A stretch of DNA of 64,000 nt, from positions 1 through 64,000 of the forward strand of contig BPJU01000023.1 in assembly GCA_026004775.1 (NCBI GenBank), read 5' to 3'. Below are positions 53,114 through 62,653 of this stretch, one piece after another; the first letter of the stretch is position 1; every line of letters starts with the position of its first letter. The translations under genes and the position numbers were made by a program. Source of the stretch: Pirellulaceae bacterium (GTDB taxonomy: Bacteria; Planctomycetota; Planctomycetia; Pirellulales; Pirellulaceae). The notes beneath the pieces are model-generated. The model searched no databases, was not told the DNA's origin, and saw nothing but the letters and a program-made list of their open reading frames with translations.

Positions 53114-54634
53114 ATGGCTCCATCTCGCTCCAGAGTTACCATTCCGGTCCGCCCCCACCAGCCACTCTTTGCCCATATCGTGGCATGTCTGGCGGCATTG
53201 ACGATGCCGGCCTGCGCCATTCCTCGCCTGCGCTACCCGGACGAAGGCCCTGCCATTCCGCCCAGTTTTGCCGGATTGGCGGAGCCCGACAATTCGGCAC
53301 ACGTACCCATTTCCGATTTCTTTAACGACCCGGCTCTGGTAGACCTCATCGTGCAGGGGCTGGCGAATAACCGAGAATTGAGAATCCTGGACGAAGAGGT
53401 GCAGGTGGCCCGCAACGAAATTCTGGCTCGGCAAGGCGCCTATCTGCCGTTTGTGAATTTCGGCGGCGAAGCAGGCCTGGAAAAACCCAGCCCCTTCACT
53501 CCGCTGGGGGCTGCCGAGGAGCAACTGGAGTTCCTTCCGGGAAGGCATTTCCCGGATCCGCTGGGCAATTTTTCGCTTCGTGCCAATGTTTTTTGGGCTC
53601 TCGATATTTGGCGCGAACTGCGCAACGCTCGGGATGCCGCCATCCAGCGTTACCTGGCCGCTACCGAGCAGCGAAACAATTTTGCTCTGCGGCTGGTTTC
53701 GGAAATCGCAGAAAACTACTACGAATTGATGTCCCTGGATATGCAACTCCAGACGCTCAGTACGATCATCGAGCTCCAGCAACAATCATATCAACTGGCA
53801 CGGGCCTCCATGGAGTCCGGCCGCGCCACCGCGTTGCCTGTGCAACGTTTCCTGGCCGAAATAAACAAAAACCAGGCCGAACAATCGGTCGTCGCTCAAG
53901 AGGCCGTGCAGGTAGAGAACCGCATCAACTTTTTGATCAACCGCTTTCCACAACCGGTGGCCCGCAATTCCACTGTCTTTCTTGACCTGCAACTTCCCAA
54001 GCTGGCCGTCGGAGTGCCCGCCCAGTTGTTGCTCAACCGCCCCGATATACGGCAGGCGGAGCGTGAACTGGAAGCTGCTGGACTGGACGTGCTGGTGGCT
54101 CGTGCCCATTTCTTTCCCAGATTGGACGTGGTAGCCAGCGTGGGTTATCAGGGCTTCAATCCCAAATTCCTCTTCCACCCCGATGCCCTTACGTTCGGCG
54201 TGGCCGAAGGCGTTGTGGCGCCCCTCATCAACTGGCGCGCTATCCAAGCGGAATACCAAACCGCTAATGCCAAACAATTGCAAGCCGTCTACAACTACCA
54301 GCGGGTGATACTGGAAGCCTTTACCGAAGTCGCCAACCGGCTGGCGATGGTGGACTATTACACGAAAAGCATCGAATCCAAGAAAAAGCAATTGCAGGCA
54401 CTGGAGCTATCGGTCCAGACGGCCACCAATCTTTTTCAGAATGCGCGTGTCGAATATCTGGAAGTGCTGCTGGCCCAGCGCGATTTGTTAGAAGCTCGCC
54501 GCGACCTGATTCAACTGAAAAGACAACAACTCGCGGCGACCGTCAACCTCTACCGCGCCCTGGGCGGCGGAAGCATCATCTCGGCTGTCGACCAGGCCGT
54601 CCCCGAAGAGGTTCCCGCCCCCGAGCCGCGCTAG
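53114..54634 (+). CDS. Outer-membrane efflux factor (TolC/NodT type lipoprotein)
   Basis: About 506 residues. A lipoprotein signal (AHIVACLAALTMPAC, lipobox ending in Cys) precedes the two-repeat TolC-like fold: DPALVDLIVQGLANNRELRI, ARNEILARQGAYLPFVNFGG, and the second half LLNRPDIRQAERELEAAGLD (the RPDI motif), VARAHFFPRLDVVASVG, ending YLEVLLAQRDLLEARRDLIQ and LYRALGGG. It forms the outer-membrane tunnel for the RND pump. The start is uncertain: the frame is open from 52787 and an ATG at 53099 is also possible; neither has a strong ribosome-binding site. Between 52730 and 53113 I see no other gene. Confidence 0.87.
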   Translation: MAPSRSRVTIPVRPHQPLFAHIVACLAALTMPACAIPRLRYPDEGPAIPPSFAGLAEPDNSAHVPISDFFNDPALVDLIVQGLANNRELRILDEEVQVARNEILARQGAYLPFVNFGGEAGLEKPSPFTPLGAAEEQLEFLPGRHFPDPLGNFSLRANVFWALDIWRELRNARDAAIQRYLAATEQRNNFALRLVSEIAENYYELMSLDMQLQTLSTIIELQQQSYQLARASMESGRATALPVQRFLAEINKNQAEQSVVAQEAVQVENRINFLINRFPQPVARNSTVFLDLQLPKLAVGVPAQLLLNRPDIRQAERELEAAGLDVLVARAHFFPRLDVVASVGYQGFNPKFLFHPDALTFGVAEGVVAPLINWRAIQAEYQTANAKQLQAVYNYQRVILEAFTEVANRLAMVDYYTKSIESKKKQLQALELSVQTATNLFQNARVEYLEVLLAQRDLLEARRDLIQLKRQQLAATVNLYRALGGGSIISAVDQAVPEEVPAPEPR

Positions 54635-55040
54635 TTGGCATCCACGGCGCGGCCTGTCAGCGCCCTCCGGAAACCGTTCTCCGCTGCGCCTGACCGGCAC
54701 GTCAAGGCAGCCCCACGCTGCCGTGGACGCAGTCGGAACAGCTTCGTGCTACCCGTGTTTCGGTCCATCCGGAGGAGGAGCGCCGCGAGGAGCTACACTA
54801 TTCCGCGTAACGCTTTGGGCGGGAACTGAGTCGACATCGATAGAGGTTTTTGGTATCTTCAAAGCGATGTGGTTGTCTGTTACGCCGAATCCGTGTTGAG
54901 AAACGCCCGCCTGCCGCGCCACGCTCCGCCCGATGACTTATAATCGCTGTACGTGTTTTCCGGCGAGAACCGCTGGCCGTGGTAGTGCGGCCCATTGAAG
55001 AAGTTCAGTGTGTGATCCGTTTTGCAGATGGAAGCAACGT
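54635..55040. other. Intergenic region with a candidate -10 box
   Basis: TATAAT at 54939-54944 lies about 100 bases before the PSD1 start; no good -35 hexamer sits at the right distance. No gene is recognised in this stretch. Confidence 0.4.
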
Positions 55041-57890
55041 ATGAGAAGGTGGGTTCAGTTCGTCTGCATCATTGTTGTGGGCAGTTGCGGGTGGGCTGTC
55101 CCTGCACCAAGCGAAGAGTTCCGGCCGGAGGACATAGAGTTCTTCGAGGCGCGCATCCGGCCGGTTTTGGTTGAACATTGCTTGGAGTGCCACGGAGCCA
55201 AGACGCAAGAGGCCGGATTGCGGTTGGATTCGGCCGAAGGCTGGCAGCGAGGCGGCGATTCGGGGCCGGCGGTCGTGCCGGGCAAGCCGGACGAAAGCCG
55301 GCTCTTGCGCGCCGTCCAGTACGACGATCCAGAACTGCAAATGCCGCCGGACGGCAAATTGCCGGACCGGGTAATCGCGGATATCCGGGAGTGGATCCGT
55401 CGTGGAGCCCCGGATCCTCGCCGGACTGATGTGCACGAATCTCAGTCACAGGCCAGCGCCTCGCCGCCGGAGTCGCGGGACCACTGGGCCTACCAGATCC
55501 CTTCGCGTCCTCAAGTGCCGGACGTTGCCGGGGATGATTGGTCCTGGACGCCGGTTGACCGGTTTATTTTTCAAGGCCTGCGCCGCCAGGGGCTGGCACC
55601 TGCCGCAGACGCGGCGGATGCGGTTTGGGTGCGTCGAGTTTATTTCGATCTGGTCGGCCTGCCGCCTGAGGAAGATGAGCTTGAGGCATTCTTGGCGGAC
55701 AGTCGTGCCGACCGGTACGAACGTCTAGTCGATCGACTTTTGGCGTCACCTCGATTCGGCGAGCGTTGGGCACGGCACTGGCTGGATGTGGTGCGTTTTG
55801 CCGAATCGCTGACGCTGCGAGGCTTCGTGCTGCCCGAAGCGTGGCGCTATCGCGACTACGTTATTCAAGCCATGAATGAAGACCTGCCGTACAACCAGTT
55901 CATCACCGAACAAGTGGCAGGCGACCTGCTGCCGGGTGGTGACTGGCAGCTCCGACAGCGCCGCTGGATCGCCACCACATTCTGGATGCTGGGCAATACC
56001 AATCTGGAAGAGCAAGACAAACGGCAACTGGACATGGATGTGATAGACGAACAGTTGGACGTGCTGGGCAAGGCGATTCTGGCTCAGACGATTTCGTGCG
56101 CCCGCTGCCACGATCACAAATTCGATCCCATTCCCACTCGGGACTACTACGCCCTGGCTGCCATCCTGAAGAACGTGAAGATGCTCGAACATGCCAACGT
56201 GTCGAAGTGGCTGGAACTGCCGCTTCCGCTGCCGGAAGAAGAGGAGAAACGGTACGCGGAATACGAAAATCAGATTGCGCAGCTCCAGCAGCAAGTCGAG
56301 CAACAGCGGAAGTTGGTAGCCCAGTTGGAAAAGCCTGCTGCCGGCGCGCCGCCAGCGATCGTCGCCGTCCAGAACCTTCCGGGGATCGTACTGGACGACA
56401 CGCAAGCCAAGAAAGTCGGAACCTGGCAGGTTTCCCAATATGCCAAACGCTACGTCGGCACCGGATATCTCCACGACCAGAATTCCGAAAAGGGAGCCAA
56501 GACGATCACCTTCCAGCCGGAATTACCTCGAGCGGCCCGTTACGAGGTGCGTTTGGCGTACACGCCGGGTGGTAACCGCGCGTCGAATGTTCCCGTGACC
56601 GTGTTCAGTGCCGACGGAGAGTTTACCGTAACGGTGAACCAAAAACTGGAGCCGCCGATCGACGGGCACTTTGTTTCGCTGGGGACATATCGTTTCGAGA
56701 ACAACAACCAAGGATTTGTGCTGATCAGCAACGAAGGTACGGACGGGCACGTGGTGGTGGATGCCGTACAGTTCTTGCTGCCCGAAGAAGTGTCAGCCGA
56801 TAAACCGGTTGTGGATGCCGAGCAAGTCGCGGAAGCTCGCCGGCAACTGGCAGATCTGGAAAAGCGGTTGAAGACGTTGCGCGAGCAAGCTCCGCGGCGG
56901 CCGGCGGTGATTTCCGTGCGCGAATTGGGGCGCGTCGAGCCGATGCGCATACACCGCCGCGGCAGTCCCCAGAACCTGGGTGACCCGGTGGAACGCGGTT
57001 TCCTCAGCGTCGCCACCTACGATCCGCCTCCGGTCTGGCCCGAGCAGCAAAGCGGGCGATTGGAACTGGCCGGTTGGTTGACCAGCACGCGCAACCCGTT
57101 GGTGGCGCGCGTTTATGTCAACCGCCTGTGGCATTGGCTCTTTGGTGCCGGCCTGGTGCGCACGCCGGACAATTTCGGTACCACAGGACAGACGCCGACG
57201 CACCCGGAATTGCTCGATTACCTGGCGGTCGAATTCATCGAGCATGACTGGTCCACCAAATGGCTGCTGCGGCAACTGGTGCTGTCGCACGTGTATCGGC
57301 TCTCTTCGTCGGCAGATGACGCTCTGCTGGCGGCTGACCCGGAGAATCGCTGGTGGGCCCGCGCCCAGCGCAAGCGCCTGGAGGCCGAGTGCCTGCGGGA
57401 TGCGATGCTGGTGGCGGCCGGCCGCCTGTCGCTGGATATGTACGGTCCGGGCTTCCCGCCGGCACTGACCAGCGACTATGGCTTCCAAGACCGGTCCACC
57501 CGCCGATCGGTCTATGTGCCGGTGTTCCGCAACGCATTGCCGGAAATTTTCCAGGTGTTCGATTTCGCTGATCCGAGCCTGCCGACCGGTGCACGCAGTA
57601 CCAGCACTGTGGCTCCTCAAGCTCTTTTCCTGGTCAACCACCCCTTTCCTCGCCAGCAAGCCGAAGCGGTAGCCGACCGGTTGATCCAGCGGCACCCCGA
57701 TATGGACCGACAAATCGAAACAGCATTCCAGTGGTTATTCAGCAGGCCTCCCACCGGTGAAGAAAAGAACGAATGCAGGAGTTTTTTGTTGAAAGATAAC
57801 CAGGATCGCGATCCGAAAATCCATCGCGAACGCCTGGCCCGCCTTGTGCATACGTTGTTCGGGACAATTGAATTCCGCTATATTGATTGA
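55041..57890 (+). CDS. Planctomycete cytochrome (PSCyt1)/DUF1549/DUF1553 protein
   Basis: 949 residues. Signal peptide (MRRWVQFVCIIVVGSCGWAV), then a cytochrome-c-like PSCyt1 domain with the haem motif CLECH (EHCLECHGAKTQEAGLRLDS), a DUF1549 domain (WTPVDRFIFQGLRRQGLAPA, RVYFDLVGLPPEEDELEAFL, FGERWARHWLDVVRFAES), a second CxxCH (ISCARCHDHKFDPIPTRDYY), a coiled coil with an inserted beta domain (about 405-620), then DUF1553 (NPLVARVYVNRLWHWLFGAG, WLLRQLVLSHVYRLSS). These proteins are abundant in planctomycetes and are thought to be periplasmic; their reaction is not established. The ATG at 55041 is preferred for the signal peptide. It is paired with DUF1501, as usual. Confidence 0.92.
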   Translation: MRRWVQFVCIIVVGSCGWAVPAPSEEFRPEDIEFFEARIRPVLVEHCLECHGAKTQEAGLRLDSAEGWQRGGDSGPAVVPGKPDESRLLRAVQYDDPELQMPPDGKLPDRVIADIREWIRRGAPDPRRTDVHESQSQASASPPESRDHWAYQIPSRPQVPDVAGDDWSWTPVDRFIFQGLRRQGLAPAADAADAVWVRRVYFDLVGLPPEEDELEAFLADSRADRYERLVDRLLASPRFGERWARHWLDVVRFAESLTLRGFVLPEAWRYRDYVIQAMNEDLPYNQFITEQVAGDLLPGGDWQLRQRRWIATTFWMLGNTNLEEQDKRQLDMDVIDEQLDVLGKAILAQTISCARCHDHKFDPIPTRDYYALAAILKNVKMLEHANVSKWLELPLPLPEEEEKRYAEYENQIAQLQQQVEQQRKLVAQLEKPAAGAPPAIVAVQNLPGIVLDDTQAKKVGTWQVSQYAKRYVGTGYLHDQNSEKGAKTITFQPELPRAARYEVRLAYTPGGNRASNVPVTVFSADGEFTVTVNQKLEPPIDGHFVSLGTYRFENNNQGFVLISNEGTDGHVVVDAVQFLLPEEVSADKPVVDAEQVAEARRQLADLEKRLKTLREQAPRRPAVISVRELGRVEPMRIHRRGSPQNLGDPVERGFLSVATYDPPPVWPEQQSGRLELAGWLTSTRNPLVARVYVNRLWHWLFGAGLVRTPDNFGTTGQTPTHPELLDYLAVEFIEHDWSTKWLLRQLVLSHVYRLSSSADDALLAADPENRWWARAQRKRLEAECLRDAMLVAAGRLSLDMYGPGFPPALTSDYGFQDRSTRRSVYVPVFRNALPEIFQVFDFADPSLPTGARSTSTVAPQALFLVNHPFPRQQAEAVADRLIQRHPDMDRQIETAFQWLFSRPPTGEEKNECRSFLLKDNQDRDPKIHRERLARLVHTLFGTIEFRYID

Positions 57891-58042
57891 TAGAGTGCGA
57901 AGCGGGAACGGCAAAGTGGAAGATGGCGGCGATATTAGATTGAGCCGAAGCATAAGGCGAGGTGGTTGCCTGTTGCCGCCGCGAGCAGGGCTTTGCCGAG
58001 TTTGGCCAGCGAATGAGTTTTTCATTGGGGGACGAGCACCAG

Positions 58043-59467
58043 ATGTATGATAAAGTAGTGCCGGGGTGCGATCGGCGGACGTGGTTGAAAGCCGCCGGCT
58101 GTGGCTTTGGTTATCTGGCATTGGCCGGCCTGATGGGGCAAACCGCGCGCGCTCAGCGACCTCTTGCACCAGGCACGCCGCACCATCCGCCGCGGGCCCG
58201 TCGCGTGATTTTTCTCTTTATGCAAGGGGGCCCCAGCCACGTCGACACCTTCGATTACAAGCCGCTCTTGGCCGAACAAGACGGCCGGATGCTGCCGTTT
58301 GACGATGCTCGTGTATTGGCCAATACCGGCATGCGCGGCAGTACCCAGCGCGTGATGAACTCACCGTGGAAGTTCCGCCAGTACGGCGAGTCTGGGCGGT
58401 GGGTCTCGGAGCTGTTCCCGAACCTGGCCCAATGTGTCGACGACCTCTGTTTCCTCCACGCGATGCACACTGAAGGTGTGGCACACGGGCCCGCCACTTT
58501 GTTCCTGCATTGTGGGGCCACCAGTTTCATTCGGCCGTCGATCGGTTCCTGGGTTCTGTACGGACTGGGATCGGAAAACGAGAACCTCCCCGGGTTCGTG
58601 TCGATTGGACCGTCAGCCGGTAACGGTGGGCCACGCAATTACGGCAGCGCATTTCTGCCTCCGGTCTGCCAGGGGACAGCTATTGGCAAGGCGGGTGAAC
58701 CACTGGGGACGATCCGCAACTTGTCCAATCCTTTTCTGGATGCGGCGGCCGAGCGCGAGCAGCTCGACCTTCTCGCGTCACTGAACCACCGGCAGCGGAG
58801 GCAACGGCAGGAGACGCCCGAGCTGGAGGCGGTGATCGAATCGTTCGAATTGGCGTGGCGCATGCAGATGCATGCCCCGGAAGTGTTGGACATCGAGCGC
58901 GAATCGCCGGCAACGCTGAGGGAATACGGCGTGGGAGAAAGTCCTACCGACGATTTCGCCCGCAAGTGTCTTTTGGCTCGCCGGCTGGTCGAAGCCGGGG
59001 TGCGCTACGTGCAGGTTACCTACGGCGATTCGACAGCCAATCCGGCCTGGGATCAACACTCGAACCTGCCCAAACACGCCGACCATGCACGTGCCGTGGA
59101 CAAACCGATTGCGGCGCTTTTGCGGGACCTGAAACAGCGCGGCTTACTGGAAGATACGCTCGTGTGGTGGGGCGGCGAGTTTGGGCGGACGCCTTATGCA
59201 GAAAAGAATGGTACGGGCCGAGATCACAATCCGGTGGGGTTCACGATGTGGCTTGCCGGAGCCGGGGTCAAGCCCGGCTTTGCGTGGGGGGCCACAGACG
59301 AGTTCGGTCACAAGGCGATCGAAGGTCGCGTCCACATGCACGACTTGCACGCCACGATTCTCCACCTGCTGGGCCTGGATCACGAACGGCTCACCTATCG
59401 CTACGCCGGCCGCGAATTCCGTTTGACCGATGTACACGGCCGAGTCGTTCACGAGATTTTGGTTTAG
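58043..59467 (+). CDS. DUF1501 Tat-exported sulfatase-like protein
   Basis: 474 residues. A twin-arginine leader (CDRRTWLKAAGCGFGYLALA) is followed by the DUF1501 alkaline-phosphatase-like fold: RVIFLFMQGGPSHVDTFDYK, AMHTEGVAHGPATLFLHCG, NLPKHADHARAVDKPIAALL, TLVWWGGEFGRTPYAEKNGT, GRDHNPVGFTMWLAGAGVKP and a C-terminal HDLHATILHLLGLDHERLTY. It nearly always stands next to PSCyt1/DUF1549/DUF1553 genes in planctomycetes and is probably their functional partner; no activity is proven. The ATG at 58043 has GGGGACG upstream; an in-frame ATG at 58013 is also possible. Confidence 0.92.
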   Translation: MYDKVVPGCDRRTWLKAAGCGFGYLALAGLMGQTARAQRPLAPGTPHHPPRARRVIFLFMQGGPSHVDTFDYKPLLAEQDGRMLPFDDARVLANTGMRGSTQRVMNSPWKFRQYGESGRWVSELFPNLAQCVDDLCFLHAMHTEGVAHGPATLFLHCGATSFIRPSIGSWVLYGLGSENENLPGFVSIGPSAGNGGPRNYGSAFLPPVCQGTAIGKAGEPLGTIRNLSNPFLDAAAEREQLDLLASLNHRQRRQRQETPELEAVIESFELAWRMQMHAPEVLDIERESPATLREYGVGESPTDDFARKCLLARRLVEAGVRYVQVTYGDSTANPAWDQHSNLPKHADHARAVDKPIAALLRDLKQRGLLEDTLVWWGGEFGRTPYAEKNGTGRDHNPVGFTMWLAGAGVKPGFAWGATDEFGHKAIEGRVHMHDLHATILHLLGLDHERLTYRYAGREFRLTDVHGRVVHEILV

Positions 59468-59664
59468 TATTCCTGCGGCCCAGCAACGCCGTTTGACGCA
59501 TCAATCGGCGTAGGCAATGCGCTGGGAAACAGAAAACTTCCGCCGGTACACGATGCGGCTCTTCCACGTGATGCTGCTCTTCTGCGGCTGGCGCCCGCTA
59601 CTGGGTACGTTATGATGAGGCGTCTCGGTGCGAGCCGACAGCGGGTTGCGAAGGGAAGAGTTCC

Positions 59665-61302
59665 ATGGGAAGTGGGCTTCATCCAGCCGACTGGGTCGTG
59701 GTGGGAGTTTATTTCTTGGCGGTGGTGTTGGTTGCCGCGTGGGCCACCTGGCAGGAAAAACGCAGCAGCGAAACGTCGGTTGACTATTTCTTGGCCGGAC
59801 GGCATGCCGGCTGGGCGGTCATCGGCGGTTCGCTTTTCGCCTCCAACATCGGTGCAGAACACCTGGTTGGGTTGGCCGGCAACGGAGCGAAAGGCGGCCT
59901 GGCGGTCGGGCAGTTTGAAGTGCTGGCGTCGCTCGTCTTGCTGCTGCTGGCCTGGCTCTTCGTCCCCTTTTATCTTCGCAATGGCGTTTTTACGATGCCC
60001 GAGTTTCTGGAACGCCGCTACGGCCCGGCGGCTCGTGCCTACCTGGCCGTGGTATCGATCATCGCGTATGTGCTGACCAAAATCTCGGTCAATATCGCCG
60101 CTGCCGGTATCGTACTGAGCTCTCTGGATGTGGACTTCTGGACCGGGGCCGTAACGGTGGTGTTGGTTACCGGAATTTATACGGCGCTGGGCGGCCTGCG
60201 GGCGGTACTGTATACCGATTTTCTTCAGATGCTGGTCTTTGTAGGTGGAGCCAGCGCGTTGATTGCTTTGGGGCTGGGGCGCTTGGGCGGATGGCAGGCG
60301 CTGCGCGACAGTACGCCGCCCGAGCATTGGAATATGTGGTTGCCTTCCGACCATCCGGACTTTCCCTGGACCGGTATCGTGTTCGGAGCGCCGATTCTGG
60401 GTGTCTGGTATTGGTGTACGGACCAGTACATTGTGCAACGCGTCCTTTCGGCTCGAAATATGGCACAGGCCCAGCGGGGGGCTATTTTCGCGTCGTATCT
60501 AAAACTGCTGCCGCTTTTTCTTTTCGTTTTGCCCGGTGTTATGGCGTACGGACTGCGCCAGGCCGGACAGATCCATTTTGAGCAGGCGGATGAGGCGTTA
60601 CCGACGTTGATTCGGCAGTTGCTGCCGGTCGGTGTCCGAGGGCTGGTGGTGGCGGGGCTGCTCGCCGCCGTGATGAGTTCCTTGTCCAGCGTCTACAACT
60701 CCTGCTCGACGCTGGTTACCTGGGACATTTACCGCAAGTGGCGCCCACAGGCAAGCGATCGAGAGCTGGTATGGGTAGGACAACTTTTCACGGTGGCTAT
60801 GATCGTAGCCGGTCTGGCTTGGATCCCATTTATGCATGGCGTGTCGAAGCAGTTGTATGAGTACTTGCAGAGCGTTCAGGCGTATATTTCACCGCCGATT
60901 ACTGCGGTATTTTTTCTGGGGATTTGTTGGCCGCGAGCCAATGCGGCGGGCGCCGTTGTAGCTTTGCTGGCCGGTTTGGTATTGGGTATGGCGCGGCTGG
61001 TATTAGAACTGAATCGTGACCGACTGGCTGACGGGTGGATCAAGGATTTTGCCACGCTCAATTTCCTCCACTTCGCGTTCGGGTTGTTCGTCGTGTGCAC
61101 GGCACTTCTGGTAGTAGTAAGCCTGGTTACCAGGCCAGCCAACCGTGAACGCCTGGCAGGACTTACCTTTTTTACGCCGCGGCCGGCTATAGAATTGGCT
61201 CCGGCAGCCATCGAACGAAAAGGGCGCGGTGTGAACTTATTGCTCAGTGCCGGGGTTGTTCTTTGCGTGACGGCTATCTGGTGGTACTTTTCCGGGCGGT
61301 AG
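59665..61302 (+). CDS. Sodium/solute symporter (SSS family)
   Basis: 545 residues with about 14 membrane segments. It starts SGLHPADWVVVGVYFLAVVL; SVDYFLAGRHAGWAVIGGSL and FASNIGAEHLVGLAGNGAKG are typical of the SGLT-like branch of the family (TM1 unwound Na+ site), as are TGIYTALGGLRAVLYTDFLQ (TM5) and AAVMSSLSSVYNSCSTLVTW (TM8 sodium site with Ser-Ser). The branch carries sugars, inositol or carboxylates. GGGAAGAG five bases before the ATG supports the start. It stands alone; the DUF1501 gene ends about 200 bases before. Confidence 0.92.
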   Translation: MGSGLHPADWVVVGVYFLAVVLVAAWATWQEKRSSETSVDYFLAGRHAGWAVIGGSLFASNIGAEHLVGLAGNGAKGGLAVGQFEVLASLVLLLLAWLFVPFYLRNGVFTMPEFLERRYGPAARAYLAVVSIIAYVLTKISVNIAAAGIVLSSLDVDFWTGAVTVVLVTGIYTALGGLRAVLYTDFLQMLVFVGGASALIALGLGRLGGWQALRDSTPPEHWNMWLPSDHPDFPWTGIVFGAPILGVWYWCTDQYIVQRVLSARNMAQAQRGAIFASYLKLLPLFLFVLPGVMAYGLRQAGQIHFEQADEALPTLIRQLLPVGVRGLVVAGLLAAVMSSLSSVYNSCSTLVTWDIYRKWRPQASDRELVWVGQLFTVAMIVAGLAWIPFMHGVSKQLYEYLQSVQAYISPPITAVFFLGICWPRANAAGAVVALLAGLVLGMARLVLELNRDRLADGWIKDFATLNFLHFAFGLFVVCTALLVVVSLVTRPANRERLAGLTFFTPRPAIELAPAAIERKGRGVNLLLSAGVVLCVTAIWWYFSGR

Positions 61303-61462
61303 TTGACCTTGCAACCGGTAAAGCGGCACAGCCGGAATCATCACTCTGACTGTTGCCATCCGCAATCGCTTCGTCGCCATCCGTACCTTGTACAGCTTGA
61401 CCCGTGGGAAAGCTGAGGGCACGCTAAACTGATGGGGAGCAGTTCCAGGAGGAGAGGCTACG

Positions 61463-62653
61463 GTGGTGCGCTGGCTGACAGCAGTGGGGATTTTCCTTGC
61501 CGGTTGCGTCGTCGGGATGCTCGGGGTATGGGGGTGGCGGGTCTGGCAATCTACCCAAGTGGCTGAAACTTCCGCTGGGGAAGGCCCGGATGGTTCTGTC
61601 GCTGCTGGTCGTCCGCCGGGCGTATGGGCATTGGGGCGGCTGGAGCCGGCTTCGGGTGTGATCGAGATCATGGGAGTGCCGGGTGACCGGCTGCTTTCGC
61701 TGGACGTCGAGCCGGGATCTGAGGTGGTGGCCGGCCAGCGTTTGGGTCAGTGGGAAAGCGAGTTGCAGGCGGCGGAAGAAGTGGCACTTATCGAAGCGCA
61801 GTTGGCAGAAGCCGAGCGGCGATTTCGCGACGAGCAACGGGCGGCCGAGCGGCGTTTGGAATTGGCGCAACTGGCCGAAGAACACGCCACGAGTCAGGGC
61901 AAGCTACAGCTACAAGCCGAGCAGAAGCGGGTCGAGTTGCTGCGGTTTGCGGTGGAAGTCGCCCGGCGGCGATGCGAGCAACAGGCATGGCTGGTGGCCA
62001 ACGCGCCGGACCTGGTTGTGCCCCATGAAGAAGAAGAGTTGGCTTGGGCACTCCGCAAGGCGGAATTGGAGCTGGACGCGGCTGAAGCTGCCTATGACGC
62101 AATGCGTCTGGCCGCCGAACAAAAAAACGAACAAGCCGTACGGGAGCGACAAGCCGCCGAAGAAGCACTGGCACGTCTGGCTGGATCCGACCCGTTGCAA
62201 ACGTTGCGGGCGCAGCACAAGCTGGCGGTCAGTCGCCAGCGAGCCAGTCAGTTGCTCGCTCCGCGAGACGGCCATGTGATTCGCGTCCATATGCAGCCCG
62301 GTGAGAGGGCTGCTCAACAGCCGGTACTGCAATTGGCCGATCTGTCCCATATGGTCTGTGTGGCCGAAGTGCCCTTCGACCAGGTCGGCGGGCTGCGGGT
62401 GGGACAGCAGGCCCGGATCCACAGCCGAGCCTTTGGCGGTGACGCTCAGCAGGGCTACCTGGCGGGCAAAGTGGCCCACATCGGCATTACCGCGGGCCGC
62501 CCGGAACTGCGCAGAGTCGATCCCTTCGCCCCGGCCGAACAGCATGCTGTCGAGGTGCGGGTGGAGTTGGATCCGAAGGCCAGCCAGATCGCCGCCCGCT
62601 GGCTGTTCTTGCAGGTTGAGGTGGAGTTCCTTCCGGAATCGTCGGCCGAATGA
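61463..62653 (+). CDS. ABC exporter membrane-fusion protein, DevB type
   Basis: 396 residues, beginning at a GTG with AGGAGGAGAG upstream. One N-terminal membrane anchor (AVGIFLAGCVVGMLGVWGWR), then GRLEPASGVIEIMGVPGDRL (barrel half), a very long coiled-coil hairpin (about 100-250), and the second barrel half ASQLLAPRDGHVIRVHMQPG. This is the HlyD-like DevB family that joins DevC permeases and a DevA ATPase to an outer-membrane channel; DevBCA exports glycolipid in cyanobacteria, and the planctomycete substrate is unknown. The stop overlaps the start of the next gene (ATGA). Confidence 0.88.
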   Translation: MVRWLTAVGIFLAGCVVGMLGVWGWRVWQSTQVAETSAGEGPDGSVAAGRPPGVWALGRLEPASGVIEIMGVPGDRLLSLDVEPGSEVVAGQRLGQWESELQAAEEVALIEAQLAEAERRFRDEQRAAERRLELAQLAEEHATSQGKLQLQAEQKRVELLRFAVEVARRRCEQQAWLVANAPDLVVPHEEEELAWALRKAELELDAAEAAYDAMRLAAEQKNEQAVRERQAAEEALARLAGSDPLQTLRAQHKLAVSRQRASQLLAPRDGHVIRVHMQPGERAAQQPVLQLADLSHMVCVAEVPFDQVGGLRVGQQARIHSRAFGGDAQQGYLAGKVAHIGITAGRPELRRVDPFAPAEQHAVEVRVELDPKASQIAARWLFLQVEVEFLPESSAE